Shown: positions 48,929-58,762, counted from the first letter of the stretch. The stretch: 64,000 nucleotides of DNA from Pseudomonas sp. S31 (GCF_016648105.1 NZ_JACVVE010000030.1:19619-83618), one strand, 5' to 3'. Numbers and translations: made by a program. The notes: generated by a model not told the origin, from the sequence alone.

Positions 48929-50215
48929 ATGAACGCTGCCCTTCGCCTCGCTGGCGCCCTCTCCCTGGTATCACTGTTCCCGCTCAACGCCCTGGCTGCC
49001 GACGCCAAAGGCACTGTCGAAGTCGTGCACTGGTGGACCTCCGGTGGCGAAAAGGCCGCCGTGGACGTGCTCAAGGCCCAGGTCGAGAAAGACGGTTTCA
49101 TCTGGAAGGACGGCGCCGTCGCCGGCGGTGGCGGGGCCACGGCCATGACCGTGCTGAAAAGCCGCGCGGTGGCCGGCAACCCGCCGGGCGTCGCGCAGAT
49201 CAAGGGGCCGGATATCCAGGACTGGGCCGCCACCGGGCTGCTGGACACTGACGTGCTCAAGGATGTCGCCAAGGAAGAAAAATGGGACAGCCTGCTCGAC
49301 AAGAAAGTCGCCGACACCATGAAGTATGAAGGTGACTACGTTGCCGTGCCGGTGAACATCCATCGCATCAACTGGCTGTGGATCAACCCTGAAGTGTTCA
49401 AGAAGGCCGGCATCGACCAGCCGCCCACCACGCTCGAACAGTTCTATGCCGCTGCCGACAAGCTCAAGGCCGCTGGCTTCATCCCGCTCGCCCACGGCGG
49501 CCAGCCTTGGCAGGACAGCACCGTGTTCGAGAGCGTGGTGTTGTCGGTGATGGGCGCCGAAGGCTACAAGAAGGCGCTGGTCGACCTCGACAAGGGCGCA
49601 CTGACCGGCCCTGAAATGGTCAAGGCGCTGACCGAATTGAAGAAGGTCGCCAGCTACATGGACCCTGACGGCAAGGGCCAGGACTGGAATCTGGAAGCCG
49701 CCAAGGTCATCAACGGCAAGGCTGGCATGCAGATCATGGGCGACTGGGCCAAGAGCGAATGGACCCTGGCCAACAAGGTTGCCGGCAAGGATTACCAGTG
49801 CGTGCCGTTCCCCGGCACCGCCCAGGGCTTCCTCTACAACATCGACTCGCTGGTGGTCTTCAAGCAGAACGATAAAGGCACCGCGGCCGGCCAGCAGGAC
49901 ATCGCCCGCAAGGTCCTGGGCCAGGACTTCCAGAAGGTGTTCAGCACCAACAAGGGCTCGATCCCGGTGCGCAACGACATGCTCGCCGACATGGGCAAGT
50001 ACGGCTTCGACGCCTGCGCGCAGACTTCCGCCAAGGACTTCCTGGCCGACGCCAAGACCGGCGGCCTGCAGCCGAGCATGGCGCACAACATGGCCACCAC
50101 GCTGGCCGTGCAGGGTGCGTTCTTCGACGTGGTGACCAACTACATCAACGACCCCAAGGCCGACCCGGCCGATGCGGCGAAGAAGCTGGCGGCGGCGATC
50201 ACTGCGGCCAAGTAG
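48929..50215 (+). CDS. gtsA: Glucose ABC transporter periplasmic binding protein
   Basis: This 428-residue periplasmic sugar-binding protein has a signal peptide (about 1-22, LFPLNALAAD) and the extracellular solute-binding family 1 fold, starting VEVVHWWTSGGEKAAVDVLK. It captures glucose delivered by OprB and hands it to GtsBC. A CA motif precedes its start. It is the first gene of gtsABCD-oprB. Confidence 0.95.
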   Translation: MNAALRLAGALSLVSLFPLNALAADAKGTVEVVHWWTSGGEKAAVDVLKAQVEKDGFIWKDGAVAGGGGATAMTVLKSRAVAGNPPGVAQIKGPDIQDWAATGLLDTDVLKDVAKEEKWDSLLDKKVADTMKYEGDYVAVPVNIHRINWLWINPEVFKKAGIDQPPTTLEQFYAAADKLKAAGFIPLAHGGQPWQDSTVFESVVLSVMGAEGYKKALVDLDKGALTGPEMVKALTELKKVASYMDPDGKGQDWNLEAAKVINGKAGMQIMGDWAKSEWTLANKVAGKDYQCVPFPGTAQGFLYNIDSLVVFKQNDKGTAAGQQDIARKVLGQDFQKVFSTNKGSIPVRNDMLADMGKYGFDACAQTSAKDFLADAKTGGLQPSMAHNMATTLAVQGAFFDVVTNYINDPKADPADAAKKLAAAITAAK

Positions 50216-50258
50216 GCAGCTCCCACAACTGTGTGTGACAGTGCCTGCGAGGTAACTC

Positions 50259-51167
50259 ATGACAACAGCAACCGCCCAACTGCGGGCCTCTCCCCTGGAC
50301 GCCCTGCAGCGCTGGCTACCCAAGCTGGTGCTGGCGCCCAGCATGTTCATCGTCCTGGTGGGCTTCTACGGCTACATCCTGTGGACCTTCGTCCTGTCCT
50401 TCACCACCTCGACCTTCCTGCCGACCTATAAATGGGCCGGCCTCGCGCAATATGCGCGGCTGTTCGACAACGACCGCTGGTGGGTGGCGAGCAAGAACCT
50501 GCTGCTGTTCGGCGGCCTGTTCATCGCCATCAGCCTGGTCATCGGCGTACTGCTGGCGGTATTGCTCGACCAGCGCATCCGCCGCGAAGGTTTCATCCGC
50601 ACCATCTACCTGTATCCGATGGCGCTGTCGATGATCGTCACCGGTACCGCCTGGAAGTGGCTGCTCAACCCCGGCATGGGCCTCGACAAACTGCTGCGCG
50701 ACTGGGGCTGGGAGGGCTTTCGCCTGGACTGGCTGATCGACCCCGACCGGGTGGTGTACTGCCTGGTGATCGCGGCCGTGTGGCAGGCCTCGGGGTTCAT
50801 CATGGCGCTGTTCCTCGCCGGCTTGCGCGGGGTCGACCCGTCGATCATCCGCGCCGCGCAGATCGACGGCGCCAGCCTGCCGCGGATCTACTGGAAGGTG
50901 GTGCTGCCCAGCCTGCGCCCCGTGTTCTTCAGCGCGCTGATGATCCTCTCGCACATCGCCATCAAGAGCTTCGACCTGGTGGCGGCGATGACCGCTGGCG
51001 GGCCGGGGTATTCCTCCGACCTTCCGGCGATGTTCATGTACGCGTTCACCTTCAGCCGCGGGCAGATGGGCATGGGCTCGGCCAGCGCCATCCTCATGCT
51101 CGGGGCGATTCTCGCCATCCTCGTGCCCTACCTGTACTCCGAACTGCGGAGCAAGCGCCATGCATAG
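50259..51167 (+). CDS. gtsB: Glucose ABC transporter permease GtsB
   Basis: This 302-residue inner-membrane permease has six hydrophobic helices and the MalF-type EAA loop (IDGASLPRIYWKVVLPSL near residue 205) that docks the ATPase. It follows gtsA by 43 bp and overlaps gtsC by 8 bp. Confidence 0.94.
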   Translation: MTTATAQLRASPLDALQRWLPKLVLAPSMFIVLVGFYGYILWTFVLSFTTSTFLPTYKWAGLAQYARLFDNDRWWVASKNLLLFGGLFIAISLVIGVLLAVLLDQRIRREGFIRTIYLYPMALSMIVTGTAWKWLLNPGMGLDKLLRDWGWEGFRLDWLIDPDRVVYCLVIAAVWQASGFIMALFLAGLRGVDPSIIRAAQIDGASLPRIYWKVVLPSLRPVFFSALMILSHIAIKSFDLVAAMTAGGPGYSSDLPAMFMYAFTFSRGQMGMGSASAILMLGAILAILVPYLYSELRSKRHA

Positions 51168-52005
51168 CCCAGCCTCCAAACCGGCCCTGAGCCTGAGCCG
51201 CGTGGCCATTCATGGTGTACTGCTGCTCGCCGTGCTGTTGTACCTGGTGCCGCTGGTGGTGATGTTGCTGACCAGCTTCAAGACTCCCGAAGACATCGGC
51301 AGCGGCAACCTGCTCAGCTGGCCGGCAGCGGTCACCGGCATCGGCTGGGTCAAGGCCTGGAGTACGGTCAGCGGATACTTCTGGAACTCGGTGATGATCA
51401 CCGTGCCAGCGGTACTGATCTCCACTGCCATCGGTGCATTGAACGGCTACGTGCTGTCGATGTGGCGCTTTCGTGGCTCGCAGCTGTTCTTCGGCCTGCT
51501 GCTGTTCGGCTGCTTCCTGCCGTTCCAGACCGTGCTGCTGCCGGCCTCGTTCACCCTCGGCAAGCTCGGCCTGGCCAGCACCACCAGCGGCCTGGTGCTG
51601 GTGCATGTGGTGTACGGTCTGGCCTTCACCACGCTGTTCTTCCGCAACTTCTACGTCAGCATCCCCGATGCCCTGATCAAGGCCGCGCGCCTGGACGGTG
51701 CCGGTTTCTTCACCATTTTCCGGCGCATCATCCTGCCACTGTCGACGCCGATCATCATGGTCTGCCTGATCTGGCAGTTCACCCAGATCTGGAACGATTT
51801 CCTGTTTGGCGTGGTGTTCTCCAGTGGCGATTCGCAACCGATCACCGTGGCCCTGAACAACCTGGTCAACACCAGCACCGGGGCCAAGGAATACAACGTC
51901 GACATGGCGGCGGCGATGATCGCTGGCCTGCCAACCCTGCTGGTCTACGTCGTGGCAGGGAAGTATTTCGTGCGCGGCTTGACCGCCGGCGCCGTCAAGG
52001 GGTGA
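51160..52005 (+). CDS. gtsC: Glucose ABC transporter permease GtsC
   Basis: This 281-residue MalG-type permease has six transmembrane segments and the EAA loop AARLDGAGFFTIFRRIILPL near residue 175. It pairs with GtsB to form the channel. Its start overlaps the end of gtsB and its stop is 3 bp before gtsD. Confidence 0.94.
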   Translation: MHSPASKPALSLSRVAIHGVLLLAVLLYLVPLVVMLLTSFKTPEDIGSGNLLSWPAAVTGIGWVKAWSTVSGYFWNSVMITVPAVLISTAIGALNGYVLSMWRFRGSQLFFGLLLFGCFLPFQTVLLPASFTLGKLGLASTTSGLVLVHVVYGLAFTTLFFRNFYVSIPDALIKAARLDGAGFFTIFRRIILPLSTPIIMVCLIWQFTQIWNDFLFGVVFSSGDSQPITVALNNLVNTSTGAKEYNVDMAAAMIAGLPTLLVYVVAGKYFVRGLTAGAVKG

Positions 52006-52008
52006 ACC

Positions 52009-53151
52009 ATGGCAACGCTTGAACTTCGCAATGTCAACAAGACCTACGGCAGCGGGCTGCCGGATACGCTCAAGGACATCCAGCTGTCGATCAAGGATGG
52101 CGAGTTCCTCATCCTGGTGGGCCCCTCAGGTTGCGGCAAGTCCACCCTGATGAACTGCATCGCCGGCCTGGAGCAGATTACCGGTGGCGCGATCCTGATC
52201 GACGACCAGGACGTCAGCGGCATGAGCCCGAAGGATCGTGACATCGCCATGGTGTTCCAGTCCTACGCGCTGTATCCGACCATGAGCGTGCGCGAGAACA
52301 TCGAATTCGGCCTGAAGATCCGCAAGTTGCCCCCGGCCGCGATCGACGAGGAGGTGGCCCGGGTGGCCAAGCTGCTGCAGATCGAACACCTGCTGGCGCG
52401 CAAACCGGCGCAGCTGTCCGGTGGCCAGCAGCAGCGGGTCGCCATGGGCCGGGCGCTCGCGCGACGGCCCAAGCTCTACCTGTTCGACGAGCCACTGTCG
52501 AACCTCGATGCCAAGCTACGGGTCGAGATGCGTACCGAAATGAAACTGATGCACCAGCGCCTGAAGACCACCACGGTGTATGTCACCCACGACCAGATCG
52601 AGGCCATGACCCTCGGCGACAAGGTGGCGGTGATGAAGGACGGCATCATCCAGCAGTTCGGCACCCCGCAGCAGATCTACAACGACCCGGCCAACCAGTT
52701 CGTCGCCAGTTTCATTGGTTCGCCGCCGATGAATTTCATCCCGGTGCGAGTGGTCAAGCGCGACGGCCAGTTGCTGGCATTGCTCGACAGTGGCTTGGCG
52801 CGTTGCGAGTTGGCGCTGGGCATGGTCGGCGATGAACTCGATGGCCGCGAGGTGATCCTCGGCCTGCGTCCTGAGCAGGTGAGCCTGGGCACTGGCCCAG
52901 CCGGCATCCGCGCCCAAGTGCAGGTTACCGAACCCACCGGCCCAGACCTGCTGGTGTTCGTCACCCTCAACAACACCAAGGTCTGCTGCCGCCTGGCGCC
53001 CGATGTGGCGTGCCGCGTCGGCGACTGCCTCGACCTGCAGCTGGACCCGGCCCGGGTGCTGCTGTTCGACGCCGAAAGCGGCGAGCGTCTTGGCCTGGGC
53101 AGGCCGCCCGAGGCCGTGAAGGACAACGTAGCCTTGTTCAAGGGGCGTTGA
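52009..53151 (+). CDS. gtsD: Glucose ABC transporter ATPase GtsD
   Basis: This 380-residue MalK/UgpC-type ATPase powers GtsABC. Visible motifs are Walker A GPSGCGKST (near 38), signature LSGGQQQR (near 134), Walker B LYLFDEPLSNLDAK and the H loop YVTHDQ. A C-terminal TOBE regulatory domain (residues about 240-380) is present. Confidence 0.95.
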   Translation: MATLELRNVNKTYGSGLPDTLKDIQLSIKDGEFLILVGPSGCGKSTLMNCIAGLEQITGGAILIDDQDVSGMSPKDRDIAMVFQSYALYPTMSVRENIEFGLKIRKLPPAAIDEEVARVAKLLQIEHLLARKPAQLSGGQQQRVAMGRALARRPKLYLFDEPLSNLDAKLRVEMRTEMKLMHQRLKTTTVYVTHDQIEAMTLGDKVAVMKDGIIQQFGTPQQIYNDPANQFVASFIGSPPMNFIPVRVVKRDGQLLALLDSGLARCELALGMVGDELDGREVILGLRPEQVSLGTGPAGIRAQVQVTEPTGPDLLVFVTLNNTKVCCRLAPDVACRVGDCLDLQLDPARVLLFDAESGERLGLGRPPEAVKDNVALFKGR

Positions 53152-53193
53152 AATCGTCTACACCACCAATAAGAAAAAAGAGGACGCAACAGG

Positions 53194-54537
53194 ATGAAAC
53201 AGCGTAATCGCATCAGGACGTTGGGCTCGCTGGCCATGCTGGCGCTCGTCGGCAACAGCGGCGTGCAGGCTGCCGAAGCCTTCTCCAGCGAATCGAAATG
53301 GATGACCGGTGACTGGGGCGGTACGCGCACCGAGCTGCTGGAGAAGGGCTACGACTTCACCCTCGACTATGTCGGTGAAGTGGCCGGTAACCTCAATGGC
53401 GGCTACAACGACGACAAGACCGCGCGCTACAGCGACCAGTTCGCCCTCGGCGCGCACCTGGACCTGGAGAAGATCCTCGGCTGGCACGATACCGAGTTCA
53501 AGCTGGCGATCACCGAGCGCAGCGGCCGCAACCTGTCCAACGACCGCATCAGCGACCCGCGCGCCGGGCAGTTCAGCTCGGTACAGGAGGTGTGGGGGCG
53601 TGGCCAGACCTGGCGGCTGACGCAGATGTGGATCAAGCAGAAGTACTTCGATGGCGCCCTGGACGTGAAATTCGGCCGTTTCGGCGAGGGCGAGGATTTC
53701 AACAGCTTCCCCTGTGACTTCCAGAACCTGGCGTTCTGTGGCTCGCAGGTGGGCAACTGGGTCGGTGGCATCTGGTACAACTGGCCGGTCAGCCAGTGGG
53801 CGCTGCGGGTCAAGTACAACATCACGCCCGAGTTCTTCGTGCAGGTCGGTGCCTTCGAGCAGAATCCTTCCAACCTGGAAACCGGTAACGGCTTCAAGCT
53901 CAGCGGCAGTGGCACCCAGGGCGCGATCCTGCCGGTGGAAATGGTCTGGTCACCGCAGGTCAACGGCCTGCCAGGCGAGTACCGGCTGGGCTACTACTAC
54001 AGCACGGCCAAGGCCGATGACGTGTTCGACGACGTCAATGGCAATGCGCAAGCCGTGACCGGGGAGGCCTTCAAGTCGCATTCGAGCAAGCATGGCTGGT
54101 GGGTGGTTGCGCAACAGCAGGTCACTGCCCGGGGCGGTGATGCCAGCCGCGGGCTGAGCCTGTTCGCCAACTTCACCGTGCACGACAAGGCCACCAACGT
54201 GGTCGACAACTACCAGCAGCTCGGCCTGGTGTACAAAGGCGCGTTCGACGCCCGGCCCAAGGACGACATCGGCTTCGGCGTGGCGCGGATCCATGTGAAC
54301 GACGACGTGAAGAAACGCGCCGAGCTGCTCAATGCCCAGAGCGGTATCAGCGATTACGACAACCCGGGGTTCGTGCCGCTGCAGCGTACCGAGTACAACG
54401 CCGAGCTCTACTACGGGTTCCACGTCACCAACTGGCTGACCGTGCGGCCCAACCTGCAGTACATCAAGAGCCCCGGAGGTGTCGACGAGGTCGACAACGC
54501 GCTGGTCGCGGGTTTGAAGATTCAGTCGTCTTTCTGA
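53194..54537 (+). CDS. oprB: Carbohydrate-selective porin OprB
   Basis: This 447-residue outer-membrane porin has a signal peptide (about 1-26, NSGVQAAEAF), the OprB N-terminal motif KWMTGDWGGTRTELLEKGY and a C-terminal aromatic residue (LKIQSSF). It facilitates diffusion of glucose and similar sugars. The leader contains AATAAGAAAAAAGAGG, a possible CA motif over the ribosome-binding site. It is the last gene of the gts operon. Confidence 0.95.
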   Translation: MKQRNRIRTLGSLAMLALVGNSGVQAAEAFSSESKWMTGDWGGTRTELLEKGYDFTLDYVGEVAGNLNGGYNDDKTARYSDQFALGAHLDLEKILGWHDTEFKLAITERSGRNLSNDRISDPRAGQFSSVQEVWGRGQTWRLTQMWIKQKYFDGALDVKFGRFGEGEDFNSFPCDFQNLAFCGSQVGNWVGGIWYNWPVSQWALRVKYNITPEFFVQVGAFEQNPSNLETGNGFKLSGSGTQGAILPVEMVWSPQVNGLPGEYRLGYYYSTAKADDVFDDVNGNAQAVTGEAFKSHSSKHGWWVVAQQQVTARGGDASRGLSLFANFTVHDKATNVVDNYQQLGLVYKGAFDARPKDDIGFGVARIHVNDDVKKRAELLNAQSGISDYDNPGFVPLQRTEYNAELYYGFHVTNWLTVRPNLQYIKSPGGVDEVDNALVAGLKIQSSF

Positions 54538-54576
54538 GCCGGTTTGTTGTAAATTTACGCCAATCCACCTTCGGTA

Positions 54577-54634
54577 CCTGGCATCCACTGGCTTTGCAGT
54601 GGTTTGCCAGGCTAGGCCGAGATAGCGCTATCTC
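54577..54634. promoter_or_regulatory. Hairpin and perfect palindrome after oprB
   Basis: A two-part stem CCTGGCA-T-CCACTG/CAGTGG-TT-TGCCAGG spans 54577-54611. It is followed by a perfect 16-bp palindrome GAGATAGCGCTATCTC (54619-54634) just before the mutarotase gene. The first may end or stabilise the gts-oprB mRNA; the second could be an operator. There is no U run. Confidence 0.4.
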
Positions 54635-54649
54635 AAACAACAAGAGCCC

Positions 54650-55510
54650 ATGACCATGCCCGAACATCCGCTCCATCGCTTCTTCAGCACGCAACGGCCC
54701 AGGCCGACGTTCGAATGGGAGCGTTACCAGCAGCGCGATGTCCTGATCATCGATCACCCGCGCTGCCAGGCGGTATTCAGCCGGCAGGGCGCGCAATTGC
54801 TGCATTTCCAGCCGGCCGGCGAGCGCCCCTGGTTGTGGTGCGCCGAGCAATGGCCGCAAGTGGGCGCTATTCGTGGTGGTGTGCCGGTGTGCTGGCCCTG
54901 GTATGGCCGGCACCCCAGCGAGGACCTGTGGCCGGCCCATGGCTGGGCGCGGCTGCTTGACTGGAAGCTGCTGGACAGCCGTGAGGACGAGGAGGGCGTG
55001 ACCCTGAAGTGGCGTCTGGAGCTGTGCGATTGGCAGGTCGACCTGCATGCCCGCCTGGGCAGCCGCATGGAACTGAGCCTGAGCACCGAGCACCAGGACA
55101 GCGAGCCGTGCCAGCTGAGCCACGCGCTGCTGGCTTACTGGCGTATCAGCAACGTGTCGGAGGTAGCGCTGTCCGGGCTGGAGGATGTCGAAGGCTACGA
55201 TCGCCTGAACCGGCAGGCATGCCGCGACGAAGGTGCCCTGAAGGTCAAGGGTGGCTGCCAGCGGGTGTACCCGGGCACGGCGCAGGTGCAGTTGCAGGAC
55301 CCGGCCTGGCAGCGGGCGTTGTGCATCGACACTGGTGACAGCGACGATACCGTGGTCTGGCACCCCGGCAACCGGCCACTGATGGGCGTGACCGGGCGCG
55401 AGTGCCAGGGCTTCGTCTGCGTCGAGGCCGCCAGTGGCAGCGGCGAAGGCCTCAGCCTTGCGCCTGGGCAGCGTGCGCACCTGCGCTTGCAGGCGCACCG
55501 CCTCAGTTGA
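54650..55510 (+). CDS. Aldose 1-epimerase family protein (D-hexose-6-phosphate mutarotase)
   Basis: This 286-residue galactose-mutarotase-fold protein resembles YeaD, which interconverts alpha and beta glucose 6-phosphate and so speeds flux to Zwf. It carries RGGVPVCWPWYGRHP and PAHGWARLLDW, holding candidate catalytic residues. A second in-frame ATG lies 6 bp downstream. Its 3' end overlaps convergent hexR by 8 bp. Its position between oprB and hexR fits a role in glucose catabolism. Confidence 0.88.
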   Translation: MTMPEHPLHRFFSTQRPRPTFEWERYQQRDVLIIDHPRCQAVFSRQGAQLLHFQPAGERPWLWCAEQWPQVGAIRGGVPVCWPWYGRHPSEDLWPAHGWARLLDWKLLDSREDEEGVTLKWRLELCDWQVDLHARLGSRMELSLSTEHQDSEPCQLSHALLAYWRISNVSEVALSGLEDVEGYDRLNRQACRDEGALKVKGGCQRVYPGTAQVQLQDPAWQRALCIDTGDSDDTVVWHPGNRPLMGVTGRECQGFVCVEAASGSGEGLSLAPGQRAHLRLQAHRLS

Positions 55511-56375
55511 GCTCGTCGTCCTCGATCGGGTAGCGGCTGGCGTTGAGGCTTTCCTTGATCTTGCGCAGGTGCGGCTGGAAGTCGACGCCACGGCGCAGGG
55601 TCATGCCGGTAGCCAGCACGTCGAGCACGGTCAGCTGGATGATGCGCGACGTCATCGGCATGTAGATGTCGGTGTCTTCGGGCAATGGGATGTTCAGGCT
55701 CAGGCTGCAGGCGTTGGCCAGCGGCGAGCCGGCGGCGGTCAGGCCAAGCACCGAGGCGCCATTTTCGCGGGCCAGGCGCGCGACCTCGACCAGTTCGCGG
55801 GTGCGCCCGGTGTAGGAGATGATCACGAACAGGTCACCGGTGTGGGCGACCGAGGCGAGCATGCGCTGCATCAGCACGTCGGCATGCGCCGAAACGGCCA
55901 GGTTGAAGCGGAAGAACTTGTGCTGTGCATCCAGTGCCACCGGGGCCGACGCACCGAGGCCGAAGAAGTGGATCTGCCGGGCCTGGATCATCATGTCCAC
56001 GGCGCGGCTGACCTGCTGCGGGTCGAGCTGCTGGCAGGCGCTGTCGAGCGAGGCGATGGCACTGCCGAAGATCTTCTGGGTGTAAGCTGCCGGATCATCG
56101 TCGGCTTCCACCGCGCGGCTCACGTAGGCGGCGCCGCTGGCCAGGCTCTGCGCCAGTTGCAGCTTGAGTTCGGGATAGCCGCTGACGCCGAACGAGCGAC
56201 AGAAGCGGTTGACCGTGGGTTCGCTGACCTTGGCCGCCTGGGCCAGGGCGGCGATGCTGAAACGGGTGGCTTGCTGCGGGTTGAGCAGGATGACTTCGGC
56301 GACTTTGCGTTCGGCCTTGTTCAGCTCGTCGAGGCGTCCCTGGATCTGCTCCAGGAGATTTCGCACGCGGTCCAT
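55503..56375 (-). CDS. hexR: HexR transcriptional repressor
   Basis: This 290-residue RpiR-family regulator has an N-terminal HTH (FSIAALAQAAKVSEPTVNRFCRS) and a C-terminal SIS sugar-phosphate domain (FVIISYTGRTRELVEVA). It represses zwf-pgl-eda, edd-glk and gap and is released by KDPG. The ATG giving MDRVRNLLEQIQGRL follows AAGGA at 6 nt; a longer frame to 56468 is rejected. It diverges from zwf. Confidence 0.95.
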   Translation of the reverse strand: MDRVRNLLEQIQGRLDELNKAERKVAEVILLNPQQATRFSIAALAQAAKVSEPTVNRFCRSFGVSGYPELKLQLAQSLASGAAYVSRAVEADDDPAAYTQKIFGSAIASLDSACQQLDPQQVSRAVDMMIQARQIHFFGLGASAPVALDAQHKFFRFNLAVSAHADVLMQRMLASVAHTGDLFVIISYTGRTRELVEVARLARENGASVLGLTAAGSPLANACSLSLNIPLPEDTDIYMPMTSRIIQLTVLDVLATGMTLRRGVDFQPHLRKIKESLNASRYPIEDDELN

Positions 56376-56493
56376 AGGGTTTCCTTGGGTCGGAAGGCAG
56401 GCGGCTGACGAGACAGCAGGCCTTTTACAGAGTTGTCTATCGTACTGTCGGTAAGCTTGGTGCACCACTCGTCTGTATCATGCGACATCAATG

Positions 56494-56508
56494 TTGTGGT
56501 TTTTACTA
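56494..56508. promoter_or_regulatory. Variant HexR operator before zwf
   Basis: TTGT-GGTTTTT-ACTA matches seven of eight bases of TTGT-N7-ACAA in the hexR-zwf intergenic region. Confidence 0.55.
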
Positions 56509-56575
56509 CATCCAACCTTGAAAACTGCCTTTGAAAGCGGTATTTCTAGTCCAACTTTAGGAAAGAACCAACATC

Positions 56576-58045
56576 ATGGCTGCGATCAGTGTAGAACCTT
56601 GCACCTTTGCCCTGTTTGGCGCCCTCGGCGACCTGGCATTGCGCAAGCTGTTTCCCGCGCTCTACCAGCTCGACCGCGCCGACCTGCTGCACGCGGACAC
56701 CCGCCTGCTGGCACTGGCCCGCGAGCCCGGCAGCGCCGAGGAACACCTGGCCACCATCGAAGCCCACCTGCGCCGGCATGTGCCCGCGGCCGACATCGAG
56801 CCGGCGGCGCTGGGCCGCTTCCTCGGGCGCCTGGGCTACCAGCATCTGGACTTCCTCCAGCCCGACGGCTACCAGGTCTTGGCCGAGCAGGCCAGGGCCG
56901 GCCTGCCGCTGATCGCCTACTTCGCCACGGCGGCGGCGGTCTACGGCGCTATTTGCGAAAACCTCGAGCGCGTCGGCCTGGCCGAACGCACCCGGGTGGT
57001 GCTGGAGAAGCCCATCGGCCACGATCTGGAGTCATCGCGCCGGGTCAACGATGCGGTGGCGCGTTTCTTCCCAGAGAGCCGGGTCTATCGCATCGACCAC
57101 TACCTGGGCAAGGAAACCGTACAGAACCTGATCGCCCTGCGCTTCGCCAACAGCCTGTTCGAAACCCAGTGGAACCAGAACTCCATCTCCCACGTGGAGA
57201 TCACCGTTGCCGAAAAGGTCGGTATCGAAGGGCGCTGGGGCTACTTCGACAAGGCGGGGCAGTTGCGCGACATGATCCAGAATCACCTGTTGCAGCTGCT
57301 GTGCCTGATCGCCATGGACCCACCCAGCGACCTGTCCGCCGACAGCATTCGCGACGAGAAGGTCAAGGTGCTCAAGGCCCTGGCACCGATCACCGGCGAG
57401 GCCCTTGGCACCCATGTGGTGCGTGGCCAGTACATTGCCGGCTACAGCGACGGCAAGCCGGTGCCGGGGTATCTGGAAGAGGACAATGCCAACGCCCAGA
57501 GCGACACCGAGACCTTCGTCGCCCTGCGCGCCGACATCCGCAACTGGCGCTGGTCAGGCGTACCATTCTACCTGCGCACCGGCAAGCGCATGCCGCAGAA
57601 ATGGTCGCAGATCGTCATCCACTTCAAGGAAACGCCGCACTACATCTTCGCGCCGGAACAGCGTTTGCAAATCGGTAACAAGCTGATCATTCGCCTGCAA
57701 CCGGACGAAGGCATTTCTTTGCGAGTGATGACCAAGGAGCAAGGGCTGGACAAGGGCATGCAACTGCGCAGCGGGCCTTTGCAGCTGAATTTTTCCGACA
57801 CCTGGCGCAGTGCGCGGATTCCGGATGCCTACGAACGCCTGTTGCTCGAGGTGATGCGCGGCAACCAGAACCTGTTCGTGCGCAAGGACGAGATCGAATA
57901 TGCCTGGAAGTGGTGCGATCAGCTCATCGCCGGCTGGCGCAACAGCGGCGACGCGCCCAAGCCCTACGCGGCCGGATCGTGGGGGCCGATGAGCTCGATC
58001 GCATTGATTACACGTGATGGGAGGTCGTGGTATGGCGATATCTGA
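56576..58045 (+). CDS. zwf: Glucose-6-phosphate 1-dehydrogenase
   Basis: This 489-residue NAD(P)-dependent enzyme makes 6-phosphogluconolactone. It has the coenzyme motif FGALGDLALRKLFPALYQL and the active-site signature RIDHYLGKETVQN. It is first in zwf-pgl-eda, with AGGAAAG upstream of the ATG, and it overlaps pgl by 14 bp. Confidence 0.96.
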   Translation: MAAISVEPCTFALFGALGDLALRKLFPALYQLDRADLLHADTRLLALAREPGSAEEHLATIEAHLRRHVPAADIEPAALGRFLGRLGYQHLDFLQPDGYQVLAEQARAGLPLIAYFATAAAVYGAICENLERVGLAERTRVVLEKPIGHDLESSRRVNDAVARFFPESRVYRIDHYLGKETVQNLIALRFANSLFETQWNQNSISHVEITVAEKVGIEGRWGYFDKAGQLRDMIQNHLLQLLCLIAMDPPSDLSADSIRDEKVKVLKALAPITGEALGTHVVRGQYIAGYSDGKPVPGYLEEDNANAQSDTETFVALRADIRNWRWSGVPFYLRTGKRMPQKWSQIVIHFKETPHYIFAPEQRLQIGNKLIIRLQPDEGISLRVMTKEQGLDKGMQLRSGPLQLNFSDTWRSARIPDAYERLLLEVMRGNQNLFVRKDEIEYAWKWCDQLIAGWRNSGDAPKPYAAGSWGPMSSIALITRDGRSWYGDI

Positions 58046-58745
58046 ACTGCAACTGCCGGCAACGGCGCAGGTCCACGACCTGCCCAGTGGCAAGGTCCTG
58101 GCCGCGACCCTGGCCCATGATGTGGCCGAGCGCCTGCGCGCGGCGATTGCCAGCAAGGGCCAGGCCTGCGTGGTGCTGTCCGGTGGCCGCAGCCCGGTGC
58201 CGTTTCTCGAGAAGCTGGCCGGCGAGGCGCTGGACTGGTCGAAAGTGACCGTGAGCCTGGCCGACGAGCGCTGGGTGCCGGTGGAGCATCCCGACAGCAA
58301 CGCCGGCCTGCTGGCCCGCCACCTGTTCAAGGGCGAGGCTGGCCGTGCCCGTTTCGTCGGCCTCTACCAGCAGGCGGAAAACCTCGATGCTGCGGCGCTG
58401 AAGGCGGACCAGGCGTTGGCCGAGCTGCCGCCGATCGATGTGCTGGTGCTGGGCATGGGCGACGATGGCCACACCGCGTCGCTGTTCCCAGGCAGCCCCA
58501 ATCTTGCCCAGGGCCTGGACCTTGCCGGCAGCCGCCGGTGCCTGCCGTTGCTGGCGCCGAGCGTGCCGCACCAGCGCCTGTCGATGAGCCGCTCGTTGCT
58601 CGCCAGTGCCGCCTTCATCGCCCTGGCCGTGCAAGGCCCGGGCAAACTCGCTACCCTGCGCGCCGCGCTGGCCGGCACTGCCATCGACGAAATGCCGATT
58701 CGCGCCTTTCTTCACGATCCCCTGGGCATCTACTGGTGCCCATGA
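58032..58745 (+). CDS. pgl: 6-phosphogluconolactonase
   Basis: This 237-residue enzyme hydrolyses 6-phosphogluconolactone. It is of the DevB/NagB-like type, with VVLSGGRSPVPFLEKL, VSLADERWVP and LGMGDDGHTASLFPGS. The ATG follows GGGAGG at about 7 nt; an ATG six codons upstream is rejected. It lies between zwf and eda. Confidence 0.94.
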   Translation: MAISELQLPATAQVHDLPSGKVLAATLAHDVAERLRAAIASKGQACVVLSGGRSPVPFLEKLAGEALDWSKVTVSLADERWVPVEHPDSNAGLLARHLFKGEAGRARFVGLYQQAENLDAAALKADQALAELPPIDVLVLGMGDDGHTASLFPGSPNLAQGLDLAGSRRCLPLLAPSVPHQRLSMSRSLLASAAFIALAVQGPGKLATLRAALAGTAIDEMPIRAFLHDPLGIYWCP

Positions 58746-58762
58746 GCCAAGGACACACTGTC

